Notes under the pieces: model-generated
Database searches by the model: none
What the model was told of the DNA's origin: nothing
The model's input: the letters and a program-made list of their open reading frames with translations, nothing else
Assembly: GCF_900258505.1 (NCBI RefSeq)
Contig: NZ_LT984895.1
Coordinates: forward strand, 2,827,441-2,891,440
DNA length: 64,000 nucleotides
Direction of reading: 5' to 3'
Source of the DNA: Brachybacterium timonense
GTDB taxonomy: Bacteria; Actinomycetota; Actinomycetes; Actinomycetales; Dermabacteraceae
Made by a program: the position numbers and the translations under genes
Shown here: piece by piece, positions 46,926 to 55,685 of the stretch
Position numbering within the stretch: position 1 is the stretch's first letter
Layout: every line of letters starts with the position of its first letter

Positions 46926-47612
46926 TCAGTGCGCATCGGCATCGAACAGGTAGCCACGGCCCCACACCGTGCGAATGTAGGTGGGCTGGTCAGGGTCAGG
47001 TTCGATACGGGCGCGCAGGCGGCGCACGTGCACGGTGAGCGTGCCGTCGGAGGCGTCGGGCTCACCCCAGACGTCGTCGAACAGCTCCTGCTTGGTGACG
47101 ACGCGGCCGCGGTGCCGCACGAGATGGCGCAGCAGTCTGTCCTCCATCGCAGGCAGCACGATCTCCCGGCCATCCAGCCAGGTGCGTCCGGACTCCTCCA
47201 CACGCAGGCGACCATCGTCGAACGAGGCCGATGGCTGCTCCTGCTCCTCCTGTCCCCGGGCGAGAATCCGACGGATCTTCGCCAGCAGCACGGCGAGGGA
47301 AAACGGCTTAGTGATGTAGTCGTCCCCGCCCACACCCAGGGCGAGCACCTGGTCGTCGTCGGTGCCGCGGGCGGACAGGAACAGGATCGGCACCTGGCTG
47401 CGTGTGCGCACCTGACGGGTGAAGCGGAAGCCGTTCATGCCCGGTAGGTTCACGTCCAGCACCACGACGGCGGGGGCGAGCTCGTCGAGCCGTTCCAGAG
47501 CAACCTCCGCGGTGCCGACGCCGACAGCACTGAGGTCGAAAGCGCTCAGGTACTCGACGATGGAGTCGACGATCGCTGCTTCATCGTCGACGACGAGAAC
47601 ATCGACACCCAT
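46926..47612 (-). CDS. OmpR/PhoB family response regulator
   Basis: 228 residues. The receiver domain has acidic pocket VDDEAA, phospho-acceptor Asp53 in VVLDVNLPG and the switch Lys in YITKPFSL. A C-terminal winged helix follows (RVVTKQELFDDVWGEPDASDGTLTVHVRRLRARIEPD). It probably activates the ABC exporter genes downstream. Its ATG (SD GAGGAG) lies 21 bases after the stop of the JetB-like gene, with no terminator between, so the two may share a transcript. Confidence 0.95.
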   Translation of the reverse strand: MGVDVLVVDDEAAIVDSIVEYLSAFDLSAVGVGTAEVALERLDELAPAVVVLDVNLPGMNGFRFTRQVRTRSQVPILFLSARGTDDDQVLALGVGGDDYITKPFSLAVLLAKIRRILARGQEEQEQPSASFDDGRLRVEESGRTWLDGREIVLPAMEDRLLRHLVRHRGRVVTKQELFDDVWGEPDASDGTLTVHVRRLRARIEPDPDQPTYIRTVWGRGYLFDADAH

Positions 47613-47633
47613 GCGCTCCTCAGCTCCCTTCTC

Positions 47634-48437
47634 TCAATCCTCAGCACCCTGGGGATCGGCGCCGTCCTCATCCGCGTCCCCAGCGGCGAGCGGATCGTCG
47701 GCCGGTGCGCCAAGCGCCACTCCCGCCTCGCGGTACAGGCGGCTAAATTCGCGTGCCGTGTCCGGGCCGATCATGAGGCGCAGCACCGGGGAGACTTCGT
47801 AGGAATCACCCTGCTCATCCAGCAGCCCGGCACGCTGGATCTTCGCGATCGAGGCGCGGACCTCCTTGGCGAAACCAGCCTCATCGGTGGAGGCGGTGCG
47901 GCGGTAGGCGGCAAGAGCCTGCTGGATCTCCGCCTCGTTCACCACTGCCCGCTGGCCACGGGAAGACTGAGTCAGCAGCATCTGACGCAGCACCAGCAGC
48001 AGCACACTATCCAGACGGTTCAGACCGGTCAGACGACGCAGCAGCTTCGGGGCGTCTGCATCGTCCTCGCTCTGACGCAGGAACGCCACTTGTGCGTCGT
48101 CGTCGACCACGAGCTCGAGGTACAGATCCGCGAGGCGCGCTTCGATCGCGGCGCGGTCACGCAGCAGCTGCGCGTACCGCTGGGGGTCTTTGCGCCCGTC
48201 GAGGAACGGGCCCTGCAACAGCGCCACCAGCACGCGGCGGGAGTCATCGACCAGGGCACCGAGCATCGCCGACGGGGCCGCGTGAGTGTCGGCCGTCTCT
48301 TCGTCGGTGTTCGTCTCACCTGCGGCTGCTGAGGTGAACGGGCCGCGGCGGGCGGGATCGTGCTGGGCGGTGCTGTCGGGCTGCCCAGTGCGGGCAGGAT
48401 CGCCGCTGGGCCTGGCCGGGTTCGAGGAGCTGGTCAC
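47634..48437 (-). CDS. mksE: JetB/MksE-like subunit (dispersed Wadjet-type set)
   Basis: 267 residues of the DUF4194 family. The core DDSRRVLVALLQGPFLDGRKDPQRYAQLL aligns with LDVRRTLIALLRGPYLSHRKDP of the jetB at 35686, and the C-terminal LLDEQGDSYEVSPVLRLMIGPDTA aligns with its ERWEVSPILGLIL-like region. A 60-residue low-complexity N-terminus and an acidic C-terminal tail are extra. The GTG start gives MTSSSNPARPSG. The gene is alone, with no jetA or jetC beside it. It immediately precedes the two-component/ABC genes on the same strand. The partners of matching age are probably those at 56.9 kb and 7.3 kb. Confidence 0.9.
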   Translation of the reverse strand: MTSSSNPARPSGDPARTGQPDSTAQHDPARRGPFTSAAAGETNTDEETADTHAAPSAMLGALVDDSRRVLVALLQGPFLDGRKDPQRYAQLLRDRAAIEARLADLYLELVVDDDAQVAFLRQSEDDADAPKLLRRLTGLNRLDSVLLLVLRQMLLTQSSRGQRAVVNEAEIQQALAAYRRTASTDEAGFAKEVRASIAKIQRAGLLDEQGDSYEVSPVLRLMIGPDTAREFSRLYREAGVALGAPADDPLAAGDADEDGADPQGAED

Positions 48438-48663
48438 CCGACGAGCCTACCGGTCTGCCGACGCTACATTCCCGGCAGGCGTGGCGCGCCACGGCCCGAC
48501 TGTCCACACAGGAGAGCTCCCCATCGCCGACTGTCCTCTCCCCGACTTCGACAAGCTCCTCGACGTTCTCGCCGGAGTTCCCCATCGCCGCGCAGCCTCG
48601 CCCCTGGTTGGATGAACTGCACGGAGCTCCATGAGAGGACACCGATGGTTTTCTGCGACGCTG

Positions 48664-48795
48664 ATGCTCATGCATGATCATCACGGCACCCCACTGGCCC
48701 GTCGCGCTCTGCTCGCCGCCCTGCCACTTGTGGCCCTGGGCGGCTGCGGCCAACGCACGACGCCGCTACCTGCCCGCGACACCAACTGCGGCTGA
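48664..48795 (+). CDS. Very short lipoprotein-like frame
   Basis: 43 codons: MLMHDHHGTPLARRAL, then a hydrophobic core ending VALGGCGQRTT, a good lipobox (LGGC), and a stop only 15 residues after the Cys. It may be a truncated lipoprotein gene or a small lipopeptide. No strong ribosome binding site. It lies in the 437-base gap between the JetB-like gene and the solute-binding protein gene; the rest of that gap (48438-48663) shows nothing definite. Confidence 0.35.
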   Translation: MLMHDHHGTPLARRALLAALPLVALGGCGQRTTPLPARDTNCG

Positions 48796-48874
48796 CATCT
48801 CGTTGGGAACACCGGGCGCAGACCGCACGTGACAGGGGCGCCAACCGTTGTCGTCAGCGCCCCCATCACCCTGG

Positions 48875-50488
48875 TCAACCGAGGCGATCGTACGCCGCCT
48901 GCTGGATCTCCAGGAACTCGGGCAGACCAATCTTGTCCAGAGTGGCCACGTAGTCATCCCACTCGGACATCTTCTTCTGCCCGGTCACAAAACCAGCGCG
49001 GGATTCACCGAGGAACGTGCCGATCTCCGTGCCGACCACGGACAGTCGGTCCGCTTCTTCCTCGGTCAGCGGGAACGGGTTCCACACGTCATCGATCGCG
49101 TACTCCGAGACCATCCGGGACGCCTCCATGGACTGCTCGGAGCCCTCCACGCCCTTGAACCATTTCTCCGTCACCCACCCCGGGTAGCTCCCGCCCATGA
49201 ACAGGGCATGCGGCTTCAGCCCGTCGTCGAGTGTCTTGCCACCCTCGGTGATCTCTGGCTTGAGCGTGTACTCCCCGTCGACCTCATCCCAGCTCTCGCC
49301 CTTGGCACCCAGGAAGAACGTCGCCGCGCCCTCCTCGCTGTACCAGTAGTCCATCCACCGGGCCAGCTCCACGGGATGCTCACAACGGTCGGTCATCACG
49401 AACTGGCCGATGCCTGCACACTCGGCGCGCACGGCATGCCACGTCGGCTCATCACCGGCGTTCTTCACCAGAGGCTTCAGCGGAATGTAGTTCTCGCCCA
49501 CCTCGCCGAAGAATCCCGCCGGAGTCTGGGTGGCGCACGCGGCCAGGCGTCCGTCGGCGCCATACGTGTTGAACTTGGCCCGATCGGTGGAGAAGATGTC
49601 CTGCAGAATCAGTCCCTTGCTGTACAGGCGATTCAGGTACTCCATCATCTCCCGGTACTCATCGGATGCCGGGAAGTACCGGACCTTTCCGCTGCTGGGG
49701 TCCAGGTCGATCTGCCCGGCAGCGTCGCCGTGATTGGCAACCCCGAAGATGCCGTAGAAGCTCGACCACATCTCACCGAAGCTGGCGGCGTCGGCCAGGC
49801 CGATCGCCTTGTCGTGCTTGTTCACGGCTTCCTCGAGGTATGCCTCGAACTCGTCGATCGTCTCCGGCGCATCCATACCGGCCTCGTCCAGCCAATCCTT
49901 GCGCGCCCAGAGCTTGAACATGTAGCGCATTCCGGCGAAAGAGGAATCGTAGATCTGGGGCAGCGAGTAGATGTTGCCGTCAGGGAAGGTCAGCGCCTTG
50001 CGAACTCCCGGCATGTCCTCCAAGCGCTGCTTGACGTTCGGCATGTAGGACTCGATCAAGTCGTTCAACGGCAGGAACGTCCCGCGAGCCCCGTACTTCG
50101 CGATGTCACCGGTGGGAACCCCGGTACGGAAGAAGGCCTCCGGATAGTCACCGCTGGTCAGCAGGAGGTTCCGCTTCTCACCGGCGCCGTCCTGGGGGAC
50201 CAGACCGAAGTCGATCTTCACATTGGTCAGCTCCTGCGTGGCCTTCACCGCGCTGACCTCATCCCAGTTCTCGGCAGTGGTAGAAGGCCGGGCGCTCAGG
50301 AACGTGATCGTCACCGGCTCCTTCACGATCGGCATGCCCTCGGCGTTGATATTGGGGTCCAGATCATCGATCGCCTTGGCGAGGTCCTCGTTCTTGTCCG
50401 AACCGCCTCCTCCACAGGCTGCCAGAGCAGCGGTGGAAGCGAGAGCGGCACCAGAAGCAAGGGCGGTGCGTCGGGTGACAGAGCGCAT
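48875..50488 (-). CDS. Carbohydrate ABC transporter substrate-binding lipoprotein (LplA/LipO-like)
   Basis: 537 residues. A lipoprotein signal (RRTALASGAALASTAALAAC) is followed by a solute-binding fold of the large LplA/YtcQ type (PVTITFLSARPSTTAENWDEV, FPDGNIYSLPQIYDSSFAGM, WLDEAGMDAPETIDEFEAYL). ATG at 50488 has GAAAGGAA upstream; the open frame beyond it runs into the YesL gene and is not coding. Unusually, it is the last gene of its operon, after the two permeases and YesL, with a 101-base gap before it. Oligosaccharide import is expected; no linked hydrolase identifies the sugar. Confidence 0.93.
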   Translation of the reverse strand: MRSVTRRTALASGAALASTAALAACGGGGSDKNEDLAKAIDDLDPNINAEGMPIVKEPVTITFLSARPSTTAENWDEVSAVKATQELTNVKIDFGLVPQDGAGEKRNLLLTSGDYPEAFFRTGVPTGDIAKYGARGTFLPLNDLIESYMPNVKQRLEDMPGVRKALTFPDGNIYSLPQIYDSSFAGMRYMFKLWARKDWLDEAGMDAPETIDEFEAYLEEAVNKHDKAIGLADAASFGEMWSSFYGIFGVANHGDAAGQIDLDPSSGKVRYFPASDEYREMMEYLNRLYSKGLILQDIFSTDRAKFNTYGADGRLAACATQTPAGFFGEVGENYIPLKPLVKNAGDEPTWHAVRAECAGIGQFVMTDRCEHPVELARWMDYWYSEEGAATFFLGAKGESWDEVDGEYTLKPEITEGGKTLDDGLKPHALFMGGSYPGWVTEKWFKGVEGSEQSMEASRMVSEYAIDDVWNPFPLTEEEADRLSVVGTEIGTFLGESRAGFVTGQKKMSEWDDYVATLDKIGLPEFLEIQQAAYDRLG

Positions 50489-50589
50489 GGTCGGGTTCCT
50501 TTCGGGGTTGCAAGTCAGGCACTCGGTTGGGGGAACGGCATGAACGGCTGGAGGGGAAAGAACAACGACGGGTACAGGACCGATAGGAG

Positions 50590-51246
50590 TCAGGAGGGTG
50601 GACAAGGGCGGTGAGTCAGGGCGCGAGCCTGCAGCCGCGCCGCAGCTGCGATCGGCACGCTCGCTCCGAGTACCGGTAGTAGCCCTGGCCAACCGGACAG
50701 GATCAGCAACACCGGCCAGCCAGCGGTAAGCGCGAGTAGCGCTGCCGTGAGCATGGGCTTGCCCACGCCGACAGCGAAAGCTGCAAGCAGGACCGACGGC
50801 CACCGGCGGGGCGCGCCGGGTGTCTCCCGGGTTGCCACCCACAGCACATGCGGCGCCGCGGCGAGCACCATAAGCAATCCGATGCTGGCTAGCCCCTGGC
50901 CGATGCCCGAGGCGATCGGACTGAGGTGTCGAGCCTGTAACAGAGTCAGCAGGAGTCCGATGGTGGTGACACCGAGCACGAGCACTGGCGCGGTCACACG
51001 TCGCACGTCGCGGCGGTACTGGGCCCACATGGACTGAGCGATAGGGGCATCGACGTCCCCGTCGGCCCACCGCGACGCGACCGCGAGCGCCGCTGACGTG
51101 GCCGGCCCGATGCCGAGCACAACCGCGCCGAGAACGGTGAGAGCACTCCAGCAGACGTTCAGCCACACCAGACGGACCAGCCACTGCAGCATCCGATCCA
51201 GTGCACCCAGTGGACCCTGCATCGGCGCCATAGCTCTGTGCGTCAT
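50590..51246 (-). CDS. YesL family (DUF624) membrane protein
   Basis: 218 residues with about five hydrophobic helices and the YesL/DUF624 plan (WLVRLVWLNVCWSALTVLGAVVLGIGPATSAALAVASRW). YesL proteins are regularly linked to LplABC-type polysaccharide-degradation-product importers, as in the Bacillus yes cluster; their role is unknown. ATG at 51246 is used; a GTG at 51255 overlapping the permease stop is possible. Confidence 0.85.
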   Translation of the reverse strand: MTHRAMAPMQGPLGALDRMLQWLVRLVWLNVCWSALTVLGAVVLGIGPATSAALAVASRWADGDVDAPIAQSMWAQYRRDVRRVTAPVLVLGVTTIGLLLTLLQARHLSPIASGIGQGLASIGLLMVLAAAPHVLWVATRETPGAPRRWPSVLLAAFAVGVGKPMLTAALLALTAGWPVLLILSGWPGLLPVLGASVPIAAAARLQARALTHRPCPPS

Positions 51247-51247
51247 A

Positions 51248-52219
51248 TCAGCCACGCACCGATCCGATGAGCACGCCCTGAGTGAAGTACCGCTGCAGGA
51301 ACGGGTAGACGATCAGCAGCGGCGCCGACGCCACGATCATCACCGCGTACTTGATCAACGCGGCCAGGCGCTGCTGCTCGATGAACGATGTGTCGCTGGC
51401 GGCCTCGCCCTGCGAGGCGTCCTGTGCCACGACCAAAAGCTCACGCAGCACCAGCTGCAGGGTGTACTTGTCGCGATCAGTCAGATAGATCAGCGCTTTG
51501 AAGTACTCGTTCCACAGCCCCACACCGTGGAACAGCGCAAGTGTCGCAATAATCGGGGCCGACAGCGGCAGAGCGATCCGGAAGAAGATCTGGACGTCAC
51601 CGGCGCCGTCCATCTTCGCGGCCTCCGCGATCTCCATAGGGACGGTCTGAGTAAAGAAGGCGCGGCCCACCAGGATTGACCACGCCCCTGCGGCACCTGG
51701 CACCACCACTGCCCACATGGTGTCCAGCATCCCCAGCTGCTTGACCACCAGATAGGTGGGGATGATGCCGCCGGAGAACAGCATCGTGAACAGGATGTAC
51801 CAGGTGACTGCGGTACGGCCAGCCATCGTCGATCGCGAGAGCGCGTACGAGCAGGGCAGCACGATCGCAAGATGGATCGCCACACCCACCACGGTGTAGA
51901 TCGCGGTGTTGCGATACCCCGTCCAGATCGCCTTGTGGGCGAAGACCCGCTTGTAGCCGTCGAATTTCAGGTCCACCGGCCACAACCACACCTTGCCGGA
52001 TTCGACCGCATTCGGGTCACTGACAGAGGCGATCAGCACGAACCACAGCGGGTAGCCGATCGCGATCACGACAGCGATCACCAGGACAACGTTCAGTCGG
52101 TCGAACCAGACGTCGTCCCGCGCCCGGACCGATACGCGCTGAGTGTCGGCGCTGCCGCCGATCCGGTGGCCGTCGGCGACATCGCTACGTGAGGCCCCAT
52201 TGTTGTGCACCATCGTCAT
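51248..52219 (-). CDS. Carbohydrate ABC permease, LplC-like
   Basis: 323 residues, six helices and the EAA loop TVPMEIAEAAKMDGAGDVQIFFRIALPLS. The C-terminus is VYPFLQRYFTQGVLIGSVRG, a strong LplC/YtcP signature. It forms the membrane part of the importer with the LplB-like subunit encoded 4 bases upstream. The ATPase is not encoded here. Confidence 0.94.
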   Translation of the reverse strand: MTMVHNNGASRSDVADGHRIGGSADTQRVSVRARDDVWFDRLNVVLVIAVVIAIGYPLWFVLIASVSDPNAVESGKVWLWPVDLKFDGYKRVFAHKAIWTGYRNTAIYTVVGVAIHLAIVLPCSYALSRSTMAGRTAVTWYILFTMLFSGGIIPTYLVVKQLGMLDTMWAVVVPGAAGAWSILVGRAFFTQTVPMEIAEAAKMDGAGDVQIFFRIALPLSAPIIATLALFHGVGLWNEYFKALIYLTDRDKYTLQLVLRELLVVAQDASQGEAASDTSFIEQQRLAALIKYAVMIVASAPLLIVYPFLQRYFTQGVLIGSVRG

Positions 52220-52223
52220 GTCA

Positions 52224-53180
52224 TCACCACAGGCTGTTCTCGGAGTAGCGGCGCGCCAGCTGATTGACGCCCACCAGCAGAAGAATGTTGATCACGGAAT
52301 CGAACAGCCCCACTGCTGCCGCATAGCTGTACTGGCCCTGCAGGAGGCCGGTCTTGTACACAAAGGTCTGAATAATGGAGGAGGTATCTGCGTTGAGGTT
52401 GTTAGACATCAACAGCACCTTCTCGAAGCCCACTGACATGAAGCTGCCAAAGTTCAGGATGAACAGAATGACGACAGTGGGCATAATCGCGGGAATGTTG
52501 ACGTGACGGATACGTTGCAGTCGGTTCGCGCCATCTACCTGAGCGGCTTGATGCAGCTCCGGATTCACCCCAGCCAATGCCGCCAAGTAAATGATCGTGC
52601 TCCAGCCCAACCCCTGCCAGACCCCCGACCACACGTAGATGTGCCGGAACCAGCCCGGCTCCTGCATGAACTGCACAGGCTCGAGCCCGAGGAGCCCCAG
52701 AAGGGTCGTGATGAGGCCACTATGAGGATCCAGGAACGCGAACAGCATGCCGACCACAACAACGGTGGAGACAAAGTGAGGTGCATAGGTCAGGGTTTGC
52801 GCGAACCTCTTGAAGATCACGTTCTTCAGCTCGTTCAACGAAAGCGCAAGGATGATCGGCAGCGGGAAAAGGAGCAGCTGATAGAGGCTTAGCGCCACAG
52901 TGTTCCAGAGCAGGCGCCAGAAGTAGTAGGAGTCGAAGAATCGCTGAAAGTGCTTAAACCCGGCCCATTGACTCCCCCAGACCCCGTCGGAGGCAATGAA
53001 ATCCTTGAACGCGATCTGGACGCCATACATCGGCACATAGTTGAAGATAAAGAAGAAGATGATCGCCGGAGCTGCCAGTGCATACAGCTGCCAGTTAGCT
53101 GCGATCACCGCCCCCAGTGACTTACGGCGCCGGACGTTCGGACCGGAAGACCCGGCCTTCGGGTCCACGACAGTGGACAT
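52224..53180 (-). CDS. Carbohydrate ABC permease, LplB-like
   Basis: 318 residues. The N-terminal block YALAAPAIIFFFIFNYVPMYGVQIAFKDF and the EAA loop GVNPELHQAAQVDGANRLQRIRHVNIPAIMP mark an LplB/YtpP-type permease; the C-terminus is NQLARRYSENSLW. AAGGAG precedes ATG at 53180. It is the first gene of the operon lplB-lplC-yesL-binding protein. This gene is more A/T-rich than most of the window. Confidence 0.94.
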   Translation of the reverse strand: MSTVVDPKAGSSGPNVRRRKSLGAVIAANWQLYALAAPAIIFFFIFNYVPMYGVQIAFKDFIASDGVWGSQWAGFKHFQRFFDSYYFWRLLWNTVALSLYQLLLFPLPIILALSLNELKNVIFKRFAQTLTYAPHFVSTVVVVGMLFAFLDPHSGLITTLLGLLGLEPVQFMQEPGWFRHIYVWSGVWQGLGWSTIIYLAALAGVNPELHQAAQVDGANRLQRIRHVNIPAIMPTVVILFILNFGSFMSVGFEKVLLMSNNLNADTSSIIQTFVYKTGLLQGQYSYAAAVGLFDSVINILLLVGVNQLARRYSENSLW

Positions 53181-53861
53181 AACGCTCCTTCGAGTTCCGA
53201 CGAGACCCGCCAGTGGCAGAACAGGTCCAGCGTCGGGACGACATAGAAATCAAGGTGCTCGGCCGCACCGCACTCGACTCGCTCATGCAAGTGAGTGACC
53301 GGGCCGCAACATCGGATCACCGGGCACCGCATCTACTCTCAACCGCGGGTCAGCCCGCCGCTGCGTCGGCACCGACCGGGACCCCAAAAGTCTATCAGAG
53401 CTACAGCCGATCCCACCTCTCACCTGCAGCGTTCCCGCGAAAAGCGTCGATTTTGTTATGTCGAGTTCACCCCCATCCATTGCTGTTCATGCCGTCGACG
53501 AGCTGCCGTCACTTTCCAGTCCCCGCCTTCTGGGCGCAGCCGCCACCGGAAGCCATCGTGACGCGCATGCAGAACCGCCGAGGCCAGGCTCGATGTCACG
53601 CGCACATACTCGGCGGCGGTTCCGCCCGAAGGCGCCTTGCCGATCACCACATCCGCCTCGGCAACTCCGGAGCCGACATCTCCCCGACGCCCCGGCATCC
53701 CCGATTCCGACCGATCGTTCGAAGCCCACGCCCGCCGCCTTGACATGCAAAAACGTCTCGAATGTGGCGCCGGACACGTCTGATCTGGTGCAATCCTCCC
53801 GTTCACGGAATGTCGCGCAGATGGGCAAGCGCCCACGAGCTCCCGGAAAGGAACGCCTCCC
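53181..53861. other. Long divergent intergenic region
   Basis: 681 bases between the lplB-like gene and the repeat-rich membrane protein gene. Open frames exist on both strands, but none has a ribosome binding site, a recognised domain or a consistent coding pattern. It should contain the promoters of both operons; GC drops near 53385-53460. AAAGGAA at 53847-53853 is the ribosome binding site of the downstream gene. Confidence 0.4.
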
Positions 53862-55067
53862 ATGAACAACCTCCCCAGCTGGGTGATCCCCGTCCTGATC
53901 GTGGTTGCGGTACTCGTGGTGATCGCGATCATCGTCGGTATCGCTGCCGCGGCTCGTGCCTCGAAAAAGAAGAAGGAACGTCAGCAGGAAGCGGATCGGG
54001 CACGTGCCGCCGAGCTGCGGCAGCAGGCTGAACGCGACCGACTGAAGGTCGAAGAACAGGAGCTGAGTGCTCGCGAAGCACAGTTGCAGGCTGACCGCAC
54101 CCGCCACCAGGCTCGCCAGGAGGAGCAGGCCGCGGCCCAGCGCACCGAAGAGGCTCGCGCCTCCCGCTCGCAGGTCGATGAGCGCCTCGCTGAGGCCGAC
54201 CGTCTGGATCCTGCCGGCGCTCACGATCGCCAGGCTGACCACCGCGGCGCCGCCGCAGGAGCTGCTCGTACCGATGCTGAAACCTCGGCCCAGAGTCGCC
54301 GCGATCACGGCAGCGCGCCTGATCACCGTGATGGGCTGGACAATCGCAACGAGGACGGCACTGCGGTGCACGGCGACCAGCACCAGGACGCTCGGGCCAA
54401 CGCGCAGACTTACAGTCGGTACGACGGCCGCGAGAACCTGTACGCCGACACCCAGCACGACCGCAACGAGGGCCAGTACCGCAATGCGCAGGGTCGTGAC
54501 GACGAGCGTCGCGAGACCCATCTCGGCGCTGACCAGTACGACGATCGACGCGATGGCCGCCCCACCGCAACGTCAACCGGTGCCGTTGCAGGCATCGAGA
54601 GCGATGGCTCCGAAAACGGGAGCACTGTTGCAGCCGACGGGCACGGACGTCACGCTGCACGTCACGACGAGCACGGGTATGAACAGCCGGCACAGGGCTA
54701 CGCCCAGGCTGATCAGCACGGCTACGACCAGCGCGCGGCCACGCAGGGCTACCCCCAGAACGACCAGTTCACGCGGGAGGCACACGACGGCCAGCAGGGC
54801 TACCCCCAGGACGCCCACGTCACCCGGGAGGCACACGACGGCCAGCAGGGCTACCCCCAGGACGCCCACGTCACCCGGGAGGCACACGACGGTCAGCAGG
54901 GCTACCCACAGGACGCCCAGCAGGACTACGAGCGGCAGAATCAGGAGGGTTTCGACCAGCACGAGCAGCAGGTCGATGAGTTCGGTCAGCCGGACCAGCC
55001 CGGTCTGAACGAGCAGCAGGGTCAGAGCCAGTGGCGCCCGCAGGACGGCGACACCCCGCGTCACTGA
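53862..55067 (+). CDS. Membrane-anchored, coiled-coil and low-complexity repeat protein
   Basis: 401 residues. One N-terminal membrane helix (WVIPVLIVVAVLVVIAIIVGIAAAA, about 7-31) is followed by a charged coiled coil (KKKKERQQEADRARAAELRQ to about residue 130). A long hydrophilic, probably disordered tail is rich in Asp, Gln, His, Gly and Tyr. The tail contains 17-residue repeats built on EAHDGQQGYPQD. Helix-in orientation would place the tail in the cytoplasm because the flank KKKK follows the helix. No family recognised for the tail; a phase-separating or scaffolding role is speculation. AAAGGAA precedes the ATG, and a strong terminator follows the stop. Confidence 0.75.
   Translation: MNNLPSWVIPVLIVVAVLVVIAIIVGIAAAARASKKKKERQQEADRARAAELRQQAERDRLKVEEQELSAREAQLQADRTRHQARQEEQAAAQRTEEARASRSQVDERLAEADRLDPAGAHDRQADHRGAAAGAARTDAETSAQSRRDHGSAPDHRDGLDNRNEDGTAVHGDQHQDARANAQTYSRYDGRENLYADTQHDRNEGQYRNAQGRDDERRETHLGADQYDDRRDGRPTATSTGAVAGIESDGSENGSTVAADGHGRHAARHDEHGYEQPAQGYAQADQHGYDQRAATQGYPQNDQFTREAHDGQQGYPQDAHVTREAHDGQQGYPQDAHVTREAHDGQQGYPQDAQQDYERQNQEGFDQHEQQVDEFGQPDQPGLNEQQGQSQWRPQDGDTPRH
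54744..54923 (+). repeat. 51-bp in-frame tandem repeats
   Basis: Three full units start at 54744, 54795 and 54846, and a half unit at 54897. Units 2 and 3 are almost identical, and each encodes 17 residues around QGYPQD and TREAHDGQ. The near identity at DNA level points to recent duplication, so copy number probably varies between strains. Confidence 0.88.
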
Positions 55068-55105
55068 TCCCACCAGCCACCCACCGCGTCTGAACTGGGA
55101 CGCAT

Positions 55106-55142
55106 CGTCGGGGCGCAGCGCACCACACGTTGCGCCCCGACG
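55106..55142 (+). terminator. Intrinsic terminator after the repeat protein gene
   Basis: CGTCGGGGCGCA and TGCGCCCCGACG form a perfect 12-bp stem around a 13-base loop, followed by TCTAT, about 40 bases after the stop. Confidence 0.8.
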
Positions 55143-55232
55143 TCTATCCGCCCAGCCGCGTCGTATCGTCGGCCCCGGTGCGCATCACCGATCGCGGCGC
55201 ACGACTCATCACCGCTCAGCGCTAGGAGGGCC

Positions 55233-55631
55233 ATGGACGATGTGATCGTCGAGCGTGTGCTGCGCACCGTCGAATGCATCCCGCCGGGGCGAGTCGCCAC
55301 CTACGGCGAGATCGGGTCGCTGCTCGGGCTGTCACCACGGATCGTCGGCCGCATCATGGCCACGTGGGGATCCTCCACCCCGTGGTGGCGTGTCACGAAC
55401 GCTGCTGGCGAGCTGCCAGCCCATCTGCTCGCCGACGCCGACGCCCACTGGCAGGCAGAGGGAATCACGAAGAAACCCACCGGCCGCGGCTGCCGCATCC
55501 GCGCACACCGCGTGGACCTCAACCGGCTCGCAAGCGATGCCGACGCAGCCTGCGCCGACCTCCCGGCGACGACCTCCGGCCCCCGTGGGCACGACACGGC
55601 CTCAGGTTTCCGCCGCGATCACACCCGCTGA
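55233..55631 (+). CDS. Alkyltransferase-like (ATL) DNA-damage recognition protein
   Basis: 132 residues of the MGMT DNA-binding-domain family. The fold motif is ERVLRTVECIPPGRVATYGEIGSLLG. Where O6-alkylguanine transferases have the active PCHRV, this protein has PWWRV, so the alkyl-accepting Cys is replaced by Trp. ATL proteins bind O6-alkylguanine and hand it to nucleotide excision repair rather than repairing it themselves. TAGGAGG precedes the ATG. The C-terminal 30 residues are low in complexity. Confidence 0.88.
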   Translation: MDDVIVERVLRTVECIPPGRVATYGEIGSLLGLSPRIVGRIMATWGSSTPWWRVTNAAGELPAHLLADADAHWQAEGITKKPTGRGCRIRAHRVDLNRLASDADAACADLPATTSGPRGHDTASGFRRDHTR

Positions 55632-55685
55632 TCCCGCAACCGTCCACACTGCGCCCGCGGGCCCTTCGGTCGGCCCTACCCAACC

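Noticed and set aside
50489-51184. N-terminal extension of the solute-binding protein frame
   Set aside because: It would precede the lipoprotein signal and overlaps the YesL gene in another frame. ATG 50488 has its own ribosome binding site.
53213-53743. 176-codon plus-strand frame in the lplB-repeat protein spacer
   Set aside because: No ribosome binding site or recognisable domain; Pro/Arg/His-rich shadow-like composition.
54744-54923. 51-bp repeats as a CRISPR array
   Set aside because: Units are contiguous without unique spacers and stay in frame inside a protein gene.
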